This document shows, piece by piece, positions 54,851 through 62,721 of a stretch of 64,000 nucleotides of DNA (within the stretch, counting starts at the first letter, position 1; every line of letters starts with the position of its first letter). The position numbers and the translations under genes were made by a program. Under the pieces are notes generated by a model, which saw only the letters and a program-made list of their open reading frames with translations, made no database searches and was not told where the DNA came from. The DNA is from an uncultured Muribaculaceae bacterium (GTDB taxonomy: Bacteria; Bacteroidota; Bacteroidia; Bacteroidales; Muribaculaceae): NCBI GenBank assembly GCA_910578075.1, contig CAJTPK010000013.1:1-64000 (forward strand). The letters are read 5' to 3'.

Positions 54851-56002
54851 TTAAAATAATCGATTCCCTATGTTTCTCTGTATCCACATTGCGAAGAGCC
54901 TATCCGTGACTCTATACACCTTATCCTCTACCGTGAGTAAACCTTTCTCAGTCAAGATGCGTGCAGCCGATTGGACAGAGCTTGCTGACTGAAGCGAGTT
55001 CTCCCTTATAAAATCTACCGATGTGATCTTTTCCGCAGATCCATTAAGAGCCACTGCATACAGCAATTCTTTCTGTTTCAATGGTATGTTTGAAAGGATC
55101 TCGCGATATAAAGTATCCTGCATGCCTATCATACCGCCTATCGCGTTATCCACCTCTTCATTATCACTTGTCTCACCTGGTAGCGTCTGCGCAAAAACCT
55201 CATTGAACGTTTTCTGCATGTAGAATGTATGTCCCTCAAACAGATCATACACATTCTCTATCGCATCCTCAGATATATTCCTGTCAAATTCAATGAAGTT
55301 GCCCTTTACAAAATCCACATACACATCCTTAGGAATTGGATGGAGTTCAAGGATATCCGCACTCTGATAGAACGGACTGGAGGAATCAAGAAACATACGC
55401 TGCATCATATGACGCTCACTGCCGGCAAAAATAAAGTTTCCATTGCTACATCTCTGGATATGCGAACGTAACAATGACTCCACATTCTTTTCAGGATACT
55501 TCCCGATTTGCTGGAATTCATCTATGGCAACTACACACCTTTGAGATGCACCTTCAAGATAATTGAATATCTCTTCAAGTGTAATTTCCGGTTTTGATAT
55601 ATCACCAAGCTCAATGTTGAATGTCGGACTCCCCGTCATCGGATCAAAACCAAAATAAGAACGAAGGCTTTTTAATGCCGTGACAAAAGACTGGAGATAG
55701 CGCGATCCTCTTGGAGCTATGGATTCGAAAACCGACCTTCCCAGTGTATACGTAAATTCCTTTAAGCTTAAAGTCTGTAAGATATCTATAAAAATTGATA
55801 TATAGTCACACCTTATTTCATCACCCTCCAGACAATATAAGATGAGTCCGGTCTTACCCATCCTACGCGGTGATATAACCACAACATTATTGCCATTAAG
55901 AATCTTTCTCGTCAGCCAAAGCGATTCATCTTTACGGTCGCAAAAATACCGCCGGTCAATTTTTCCGGCAACGATAAAGGGATTTACGTACTTCATATTC
56001 AA
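54851..56002 (-). CDS. stand-alone AAA ATPase (archaeal-ATPase type)
   Basis: A 383-residue ATPase: Walker A SPRRMGKTGL (about 44-53), Walker B VVAIDEFQQI (about 157-166) and a winged-helix-like C-terminus (about 300-383; VDFIRENSLQSASSVQSAARI). It differs from the ATPase at 4532-5947 by lacking the C-terminal nuclease-like domain. Such proteins recur as isolated genes in Bacteroidales genomes, often near mobile elements, with unknown function. It faces away from the inverted-repeat promoter segment at 56107-56336. Confidence 0.88.
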   Translation of the reverse strand: MNMKYVNPFIVAGKIDRRYFCDRKDESLWLTRKILNGNNVVVISPRRMGKTGLILYCLEGDEIRCDYISIFIDILQTLSLKEFTYTLGRSVFESIAPRGSRYLQSFVTALKSLRSYFGFDPMTGSPTFNIELGDISKPEITLEEIFNYLEGASQRCVVAIDEFQQIGKYPEKNVESLLRSHIQRCSNGNFIFAGSERHMMQRMFLDSSSPFYQSADILELHPIPKDVYVDFVKGNFIEFDRNISEDAIENVYDLFEGHTFYMQKTFNEVFAQTLPGETSDNEEVDNAIGGMIGMQDTLYREILSNIPLKQKELLYAVALNGSAEKITSVDFIRENSLQSASSVQSAARILTEKGLLTVEDKVYRVTDRLFAMWIQRNIGNRLF

Positions 56003-56106
56003 AAGAACTGAATTTTATGCAAATATAATTATTCTTTTTGCATAATACAAATAAAATAATTTTTGGTTTTTAGTTCATATTTGCTATTTTTGTAAAAATA
56101 ATTATG

Positions 56107-56336
56107 GGTGTCCGGTAAATATTAATCACGCAGAGGCGCGGAGACGCAAAGGATTTATATCGGCAAATCCGGCGCGGAGGTCGTTACCACTCCTGATGAG
56201 GCGCAGAGACCGTCCGGTCATGCTCTGCGTCTCTGCCAGAATCGCCACGCGATTCTTCGTGATCTTTATCACAGGGATTGCCAACTCTTAACTTTGCGTC
56301 TTCGCGCTTCTGCGTGATTAATATTTACCGGACACC
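56107..56336. repeat. 230-bp segment bounded by 45-bp inverted repeats; candidate invertible promoter or MITE
   Basis: The left arm (56107-56151, beginning GGTGTCCGGTAAATATTAAT) and right arm (56292-56336) are inverted copies differing at only two of 45 positions. The 140-bp interior has further partial complementarity, so the strand can fold as one long hairpin. It fills most of the 339-bp gap between the divergent genes at 56002 and 56342. No transposase lies nearby and no clear target-site duplication is seen. It could be a promoter inverton or a MITE-like repeat. Confidence 0.85.
56265..56296 (+). promoter_or_regulatory. promoter at inner edge of the right inverted repeat
   Basis: TAACTTTG (56289-56296) is a perfect Bacteroidetes -7 box. 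TTTA (56265-56268) is a one-mismatch -33 box 20 bases upstream. TAA lies in the spacer and CTTTG in the repeat arm. It points right, to the GT2 gene at 56342. The left arm lacks the TA in the present orientation, so only one side has a promoter. Confidence 0.6.
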
Positions 56337-56341
56337 AATAA

Positions 56342-57328
56342 ATGTTAATGTTTTCCGCCATGCCGAAGAATGCCCCGAGAATAGCTATCGTTGTGCCCTG
56401 CTATAATGAGCAGGAAGTGCTGCCGATGTCAAACAAGACTCTTTCAGATTTACTCTCTGATATGATTACAGGAGGTTTGATATCGGATAACAGCTATATT
56501 CTGTATGTCGATGATGGCAGCAGAGACAACACATGGCGAATAATCGAATCAATAATTGCCGGGAATTCTCATGCCGAGGGCATCAAACTTGCTGCAAACG
56601 CCGGACATCAGAATGCTTTGATTGCCGGGCTTGAGACTGCTGCGGATCATTGCGATGCAGCTATATCTATAGATGCCGACCTTCAGGATGACATACTTGC
56701 CATTCCCCGCATGGTCGAAAAATTCAGAGAGGGGTATGAGATAGTATATGGCGTGCGCAACAGCCGCGAATCCGACTCCTGGTTCAAACGCGAGTCCGCA
56801 CAGGGATTTTATAGAATAATGAGGCATCTCGGGGTAAAATCCGTGTATAACCATGCTGACTTCCGGTTGATGAGCGCGGCAGCATTGAAAGACTTCCTGC
56901 AATATGATGAACGTAACATGTTCATCCGAGGAATCATCCCGGGACTTGGACGCACTCAAACTTCTGTTTATTACGACCGCAAACCGCGCACTGCCGGGGA
57001 ATCGAAGTATCCGCTGAAGAAGATGATCAACTTCGCGGTTGACGGCATCACCTCCTTCTCAGTGCGCCCGGTAAGAATGGTTTTCTTCTTCGGTATTGGT
57101 TTCCTGCTTGTGGCTCTCGGAATATTCATATACGTCATGACGCGATACTTCGAGGGCGAGACCATAGAAGGTTGGACTTCACTGATGCTCTCAATCTGGT
57201 TCTGCACTGGAGTGATACTTATGTCGCTTGGCGTGATAGGTGAATACATCGGCAAAATCTACACCGAGGTCAAACATCGCCCACGCTACTCCATCGAGAA
57301 GTCAACCATCACTCAGCGAAAGAAATAG
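56342..57328 (+). CDS. GT2 polyprenyl-phosphate sugar transferase (GtrB/DPM1 type)
   Basis: A 328-residue family 2 transferase: IAIVVPCYNEQEVLP, YVDDGSRDNTW, ISIDADLQDD, and two C-terminal membrane helices (about 240-262 and 275-300). It resembles the GT2 at 53820-54824 but lacks its extra loop. ATGs at 56342, 56348 and 56360 are all in frame. It probably makes a polyprenyl-phosphate sugar for a membrane transferase. The 3' end overlaps the convergent LTA-synthase-like gene by 16 bases. Confidence 0.9.
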   Translation: MLMFSAMPKNAPRIAIVVPCYNEQEVLPMSNKTLSDLLSDMITGGLISDNSYILYVDDGSRDNTWRIIESIIAGNSHAEGIKLAANAGHQNALIAGLETAADHCDAAISIDADLQDDILAIPRMVEKFREGYEIVYGVRNSRESDSWFKRESAQGFYRIMRHLGVKSVYNHADFRLMSAAALKDFLQYDERNMFIRGIIPGLGRTQTSVYYDRKPRTAGESKYPLKKMINFAVDGITSFSVRPVRMVFFFGIGFLLVALGIFIYVMTRYFEGETIEGWTSLMLSIWFCTGVILMSLGVIGEYIGKIYTEVKHRPRYSIEKSTITQRKK

Positions 57329-59070
57329 CCGCCCGTTATCATTCGCTCCGACAATTCCCAATCCTGCCGGGAGGGATAAGAATACGGATCCGGCAATGAA
57401 TCCAACTTGTCGGCAAACACATCAGGATTACGCAATATGCTTCTTCCAAGACCGCGCCATGCATAACCCTCGACTCCCATCACATCAAGAAGTGTGGGAT
57501 AAATGTCGATTTGGCCAAGTGTGGCATGCGTTTTCAATCCCAATCCGGAATTAAGAATTATAAGCGGAATAGCCGGAGAGACAAGTCTCTCACCCGTCAA
57601 AGCGGATTCCCTTGCATTATGATCTGCCACTATCACAATTACTGAATTATTATATAATCCAGCTTTTTTCAGTCCGGCTATAAACTGGCTAAGTCCGGCA
57701 TCAAACTGACGGAGTTTATCTATATACACCTTCTCGTTCTCCGAATAAGAGGTATCCTGCCATACATCACTCTTTTTCCATCCGAACCGGTCATATGGAT
57801 CATGCATATCCATGGTGTTAAGAGCCGCCACAAATGGTTGCTTCATCTTTACAATCTCCGGCAATGCATTGTTAAACAATGCCACATCCTTGCCTCCGAG
57901 TTTCTTCATGCCACGGATCATCTCCTTTTCTGTAAACAGCTTACGGAAACCATAGCTTTTTGACAGCCTAACCTTATTCCATTGCATCGGACTCGCGCAG
58001 TCAAACTCCATTGCCTCCCCTCCTATCGCCTCGGAAAGAGATGGGTAATGCTCATCGGGGAAAGTCATTGCCACAGGATTGTTCAACGTGGGTAACAGAC
58101 CTGTATGGATAATAAATCTGCCATCGCTTGATCTTCCCGATCCTACCTGCGACATTATATTATCCGCCACAAAGACATCCTCACGTCCAAGATAACCGGA
58201 AAGGAAACGCATGGCAGACTTACCGTTAACCTCCGCATAAAGACCGCTGGAATTCAGAGATTCCACCACTATTATTATAAGATTCTTTCCCCCGTTGTCG
58301 GGCATGGAATCAACAATTACCTTGTCCTCCGGTCGGGACGCGAAAATTCTGTCTATTTCAGCCTTTTCATCTTTTGAAAGCTTATGCGCAGGCTTTAATT
58401 CCGAAGCTAACTCAAAAGCCCAGTAGACAGGGAATCCATAGAATCTCAACGTCATGCTGCGGTTATAGTGAGGAAAGAAATTTTTCAGAATACCTTTATG
58501 TTCAGAAAAACTGAATTGTTTTTCACCCTTGGTTACAAAGCTCCACATTTTCGACTGCAATACAACCTGCTCCGTGGTAAAAAGAGCTATGACTGCCACT
58601 ACCATAGACACTTTGAACCTACGATCGAACGCATTCTTGCCCATGCACCGCAAGCTTATAAGATAGCACACAAGAAATATAAGGAAAGGAATTCCTATCC
58701 ATAAGTCATCTATCCTGACAGAAGACAGAGTTGAATCTGCTACAGCTCCAGTGACATTCTGAAATCCGAACATGGTGGAGAATCCCATCATATCCGAAAA
58801 ATTCCGAAAATATAAAATATTAGCATAGAGATATACCGGCACTGCAATCATCGGTACGACTACGCTCCACCGCCATCTTCTGCCTATAAATACATAGGGT
58901 AGAAGAATAACAGCCGCATCTGCCATCCCGATCAGGACATTCACCCAGCATCCAATCTGCCGCATCCCCGACAGCGAAAAAAACGCTGCAATCTCCACCG
59001 TCAATACCGCCCAGAAAATCAACAGCGGCACCCACGCCTCCTTATACCAATCTTTACAGTTTCCATGCAT
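57313..59070 (-). CDS. LTA-synthase-like membrane sulfatase-fold protein
   Basis: A 585-residue protein with about five membrane segments (roughly first 190 residues) and a large extracytoplasmic sulfatase/alkaline-phosphatase-fold domain: LIIIVVESLNSSGLY, GSGRSSDGRF, NTMDMHDPYDRF and VIVADHNARES. This is the plan of phosphoglycerol or phosphoethanolamine transferases of the LtaS family. It would modify a surface glycan or lipid. The ATG at 59070 is chosen; a start at 59181 would translate the palindromic repeat. It is monocistronic. Confidence 0.85.
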   Translation of the reverse strand: MHGNCKDWYKEAWVPLLIFWAVLTVEIAAFFSLSGMRQIGCWVNVLIGMADAAVILLPYVFIGRRWRWSVVVPMIAVPVYLYANILYFRNFSDMMGFSTMFGFQNVTGAVADSTLSSVRIDDLWIGIPFLIFLVCYLISLRCMGKNAFDRRFKVSMVVAVIALFTTEQVVLQSKMWSFVTKGEKQFSFSEHKGILKNFFPHYNRSMTLRFYGFPVYWAFELASELKPAHKLSKDEKAEIDRIFASRPEDKVIVDSMPDNGGKNLIIIVVESLNSSGLYAEVNGKSAMRFLSGYLGREDVFVADNIMSQVGSGRSSDGRFIIHTGLLPTLNNPVAMTFPDEHYPSLSEAIGGEAMEFDCASPMQWNKVRLSKSYGFRKLFTEKEMIRGMKKLGGKDVALFNNALPEIVKMKQPFVAALNTMDMHDPYDRFGWKKSDVWQDTSYSENEKVYIDKLRQFDAGLSQFIAGLKKAGLYNNSVIVIVADHNARESALTGERLVSPAIPLIILNSGLGLKTHATLGQIDIYPTLLDVMGVEGYAWRGLGRSILRNPDVFADKLDSLPDPYSYPSRQDWELSERMITGGYFFR

Positions 59071-59120
59071 AATATTATCAAGACTATAATAATACCACAA
59101 ATTTAACAAGAAACTATGAT

Positions 59121-59202
59121 TTTCCCTCCAAAGGTGCTCAAAATCGCGATTTTGAGCACCTTTGGAGGGAAATTTTATCAATTTTGAGCACTTTTGGAGG
59201 GA
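59121..59202. repeat. 52-bp perfect palindrome plus a third direct copy
   Basis: Positions 59121-59172 form a perfect 26+26 palindrome centred on CGCG (one half ends CCAAAGGTGCTCAAAATCG). The half-site ATTTTGAGCACYTTTGGAGG recurs in direct orientation at 59181, 32 bp after its copy at 59149, about three helical turns. It sits between divergent genes and upstream of the -7 box at 59230, so it may be an operator array or a strong hairpin. Confidence 0.85.
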
Positions 59203-59229
59203 TTTTAATACCTTTCAAGGGATTTTTAC

Positions 59230-59237
59230 TAACTTTG
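59230..59237 (+). promoter_or_regulatory. -7 promoter box for the GT4-like operon
   Basis: TAACTTTG matches the Bacteroidetes -7 consensus and lies 38 bases before the start at 59275. No good TTTG stands at the -33 distance. The repeat array lies just upstream, so activation or repression there is plausible. Confidence 0.5.
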
Positions 59238-59274
59238 TCTACGCTATACAAACAGATATATTCCATTATATTCC

Positions 59275-60375
59275 ATGCGCATACTTTTTTTCGGGGACTA
59301 TTCCAATCTTCATGCATGCCTTGCCCGCGAGCTTCGGCAACGCGGACATGAGGTAACTGTCATTTCTGACGGTGGCCGCTATATGGATACTCAACACGAT
59401 ATCCTCCTGGATCGCGCACCCGGAAAAATAGGAGCCGTGAAATATTCATATCATGTGTGCTCTCTGATTCCGACACTTAAAGATTATGATGTAGTTCAGC
59501 TCATAAATCCTCATTTTCTATCCCTACGACCGGGGAAGATCAAATACTTCTTCGACATCCTCAAACGTAACAACCGTTCTGTTTTCCTTACGCTCGCCGG
59601 AAACGATTACTATTTCGTCAAATCCTGTCTTGAAGGTAATATCTTCAAATTCTCCGAATTCGAAGTCGGGGGGGAGCCTACTGAATTCGAATTAAAGACA
59701 GGTCATGCGGCAGCATGGACAGGATCTGGAATGAAAGAATTCTGCGACTACATATACTCCAATATTGACGGAGCGATGTCCGTGCTTCCGGAATATGATA
59801 TGGCTGCACGACCACATTTGGGAGACAGACTTGCATTCACCAATATCCCTATAGACTTCTCATATATAGAAAACTCGCCATTGGATGTTTCAGGCAAGAT
59901 CAATCTATTTATCGGAATGCGCGGAGGCATGGAGATACAGAAAGGCACCGCAAAAATGCTTGACATGTGTCTTCGGTTGGAAAAAGAGATGCCGGATAGA
60001 TGCAGCGTGACATGCGTCCGCAATCTGCCGTTAAAAGAGTATCTCCGAGAGATGGGCAAAGGGCATATCGTCATCGACCAATTTTATTCCTACTCCCCCG
60101 GTACCAATGCATTTCAGGCTATGGCCATGGGGCGTGTGGCGGCAACCGGTGCACAGCCGGAATTTTATGAATATATCGGAGAGCAGGACTCTGGAGCAAT
60201 CATCCCCATGTCCCCTTTGAAAACAGACAAGGAATGGGAGGAGTACTTCCGATCTCTGATTCTCGATCCATCGCCACTCCCTGCGATGGCCGCGGAAGGC
60301 AATCGCATCGTATCCGTTCACAACAACGTGCGCACAGTCGCATCCCGTTTTGAAGCCCATTGGAAAAATGAATAA
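59275..60375 (+). CDS. GT4-like glycosyltransferase
   Basis: A 366-residue GT-B-type protein: N-terminal Rossmann half starting MRILFFGDYSNLHACLARELRQRG, and a C-terminal half with NLFIGMRGGMEIQKGTAKML, IVIDQFYSYSPGTNAFQAMAMG and EFYEYIGEQDSG, the donor-binding helix and E(x)7E-like region of GT4 enzymes. It is the first gene of a plus-strand surface-glycan operon and overlaps the next gene by eight bases. Confidence 0.8.
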   Translation: MRILFFGDYSNLHACLARELRQRGHEVTVISDGGRYMDTQHDILLDRAPGKIGAVKYSYHVCSLIPTLKDYDVVQLINPHFLSLRPGKIKYFFDILKRNNRSVFLTLAGNDYYFVKSCLEGNIFKFSEFEVGGEPTEFELKTGHAAAWTGSGMKEFCDYIYSNIDGAMSVLPEYDMAARPHLGDRLAFTNIPIDFSYIENSPLDVSGKINLFIGMRGGMEIQKGTAKMLDMCLRLEKEMPDRCSVTCVRNLPLKEYLREMGKGHIVIDQFYSYSPGTNAFQAMAMGRVAATGAQPEFYEYIGEQDSGAIIPMSPLKTDKEWEEYFRSLILDPSPLPAMAAEGNRIVSVHNNVRTVASRFEAHWKNE

Positions 60376-61189
60376 ACATTCAAGTGAAAATTTATTAGAT
60401 AATAATGGAGCTATTAAGCTTCAGGTGTTGATATGCACGTTAGGAGAGGCGGGCATACAACGCGTGGCAAAAGGCGAACATCCCCACGTGCCGGGAGTTG
60501 AATACCTTGTCAGCTGGCAGCTTCCCGACGGAGATGTAGCCATACCGGACGAACTGTCACGCCCGGATTTCAAAATCATAAAAAACACGACACGCGGACT
60601 GTCAAGAAACAGAAACCTCTCCATTGCAGCGGCAACAGCACCATATTGTCTCATATCTGATGACGACCTTGATTATTTTGCTGATAGTATCGCAAAAATT
60701 ATTGATATCTTCGATAAAAACCCGGAACTCGATATCGCCACATTCAAATATTCCGGAGCTGACACCAAGCAATATCCCGACCATTCATTCAATCTCTCCA
60801 AACCACCCAGGGGATACTACATATCATCTGTGGAAATAGCATTCAACAGGAATAAGATTTCTGAAACAGGTGTATCATTTAACGAACGGTTTGGAGTCGG
60901 TGCAGAATTCCCTGCAGGAGAGGAGGACATCTGGATTCACGACCTTCTCAAAAGAAAGCTTAATGGCGAATTCTTTCCCATCACAATTGCTTATCATCCA
61001 GGAGAGACAACCGGCACACGCCGAGCCTCAGACCCTGACATCATCCGCACCAAAGGTGCCGTATTCTCCCATACCCACCCCCTTTCCTGGCCCTTGCGGA
61101 TGCTTGCCCATGTTTGGCGAAATTACAGATCCAAAACAAAGATTTCCACATATAAATATCTTAAATCTTGGCTAAAAGGTGCTTTATGA
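60368..61189 (+). CDS. GT2-type glycosyltransferase
   Basis: A 273-residue GT-A transferase: LQVLICTLGEAGIQRVA, NTTRGLSRNRNLSIAAA, the DxD region LISDDDLDYFADSIAK, and AGEEDIWIHDLLKR as the acceptor-side acidic motif. The ATG at 60368 lies inside the end of the GT4-like gene. No membrane segments. It is likely cytosolic and adds a sugar during surface-glycan assembly. Its TGA overlaps the ATG of the DUF6056 gene at 61186. Confidence 0.82.
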   Translation: MNKHSSENLLDNNGAIKLQVLICTLGEAGIQRVAKGEHPHVPGVEYLVSWQLPDGDVAIPDELSRPDFKIIKNTTRGLSRNRNLSIAAATAPYCLISDDDLDYFADSIAKIIDIFDKNPELDIATFKYSGADTKQYPDHSFNLSKPPRGYYISSVEIAFNRNKISETGVSFNERFGVGAEFPAGEEDIWIHDLLKRKLNGEFFPITIAYHPGETTGTRRASDPDIIRTKGAVFSHTHPLSWPLRMLAHVWRNYRSKTKISTYKYLKSWLKGAL

Positions 61190-62684
61190 TACCAAAACAA
61201 AAGAATAAATGCCTGAACCTTATAGTTTGGTGTATAGTCGCATATATAGGTATCGCATATACATTTATGGGGTTTTATATGCCTCTGTTAGGTGATGATC
61301 TTGGATTCTACCATTCATTTTCATCCCAGAATGATTGCTGGTATGCGTATCCTCGTTCCATGTACAGACAATGGATCTGGAACAACGCGAGAATGGCAGA
61401 TATGCTGATTCCTTTAGGGCTGTATGTAATGCCGCAATGGCTCTGCGCAGTCACATACGGGATAATGACCGTATTATTATATTATGTTATTATTCGGCTA
61501 TGCGGCAAAGTCAAAAATTCTGGTTACCTGAGGAATATCTTAATCATTTCACTCATATCCTTTACTTTCCGGTGGGATGCCCTCTGGATGGAGTGTTGCA
61601 CCACTTATAATTATGTCTGGGGAGCTGTATTCTCATTGGCAGCCTTAGGATTGATATTAAAACACAAGGCTCGTCCCAATGCATGGTATTGGTGGATATC
61701 TGTGCCATTCTGCTTTATCGCCTCAGCTATGCATGAAGCGTCGGGATTGCCGTTGGCTATCGGTTTAATGTTATATTTCATAGTAACCGGAGCTTTTAAA
61801 CGATTTTCCACTGCGGAGAAAGTCATGTCCCTGTTTTTCATAGCCGGAGGCATTTTCACCATGACCTCTCCGGCTTCATATTCACGCGTAGGCTATATGC
61901 TACAACCGGAATCGCCCATTGATATGCTGCTATTCTCAGCTGGATCGTCATCCTAATGGTGTTTTTTATATGCTGGATAGCATATAAAAACAGACCGTTA
62001 TTTTATGAAATGATCCGTTCCCCTTGGATTATATTTGTATCCGGGGCTCTGATATCCACAGCGTTTATGCTCCTTAGCCAATACGGGGGAAGAACCGGAT
62101 GGTACGCCCAAATATTTGCTCTTATAGCAATTTTTCAGATACTCAACAGACTAAACATATGTGCTCCATCTAAAATCGCCATCCCCGTCACAGTTCTTCT
62201 CGGTGCAGCTATAATTTTTCATTATTCTGAATTGATGATATGGCAGAAGCGACTCGGCAGCGAAGCCAGAATCGCAATCAGCCTTTATCGACAATCACCG
62301 GATGGAATCATTTACATGGATTATACAAACGAGCCTGAGCTTCCATGGTATCTGCTAAGAAAAACACACGGTGTTCCGGATGAGGATGATACATATTACC
62401 GCTACCGCATGAGCAAGCATTACGGACATAACAAACCGTTGGTAATACTTCCCGAGAACTGCAGGAACGTAGATTGGCAAAAATACACCGGCATAATGCA
62501 ATTCGGTGAAAGGTTCATATCAGACAAACCATTGGAACCGTCTTACACAGATCAGATTGTGGATATTTTTCCACGAATCATGACTCGGATTAACGGACAA
62601 GAATATATCGAGACCGTTTTCAAAATCCACAACAACAAACTTTATCTTTACTCACCGGTTGACCGAGATCCTGGTGAAAAGTAA
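61186..62684 (+). pseudogene. DUF6056 membrane protein gene split by a frameshift
   Basis: The first frame (61186-61956) encodes the N-terminal membrane half and ends artificially after IDMLLFSAGSSS. The second frame (61956-62684) continues the membrane region and C-terminal soluble domain. Adding one T near 61943 gives MLLFLSWIVILMVFFICWI, a continuous helix, so a one-base deletion is the simplest cause. The stop and the next ATG overlap as TAATG, so coupled translation of two halves remains possible. Compared with the intact DUF6056 proteins at 50684 and 62722, the overall plan is preserved. Confidence 0.75.
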
Positions 62685-62721
62685 TTAATACGTTAAACTC
62701 CTGTTTATCAATTCCCAATAT

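Noticed and set aside
56007..56350. target-site duplication flanking the 230-bp repeat
   Set aside because: Flanks (AATTATG left, AATAAATG right) are both AT-rich but not a clear duplication, so transposition cannot be claimed.
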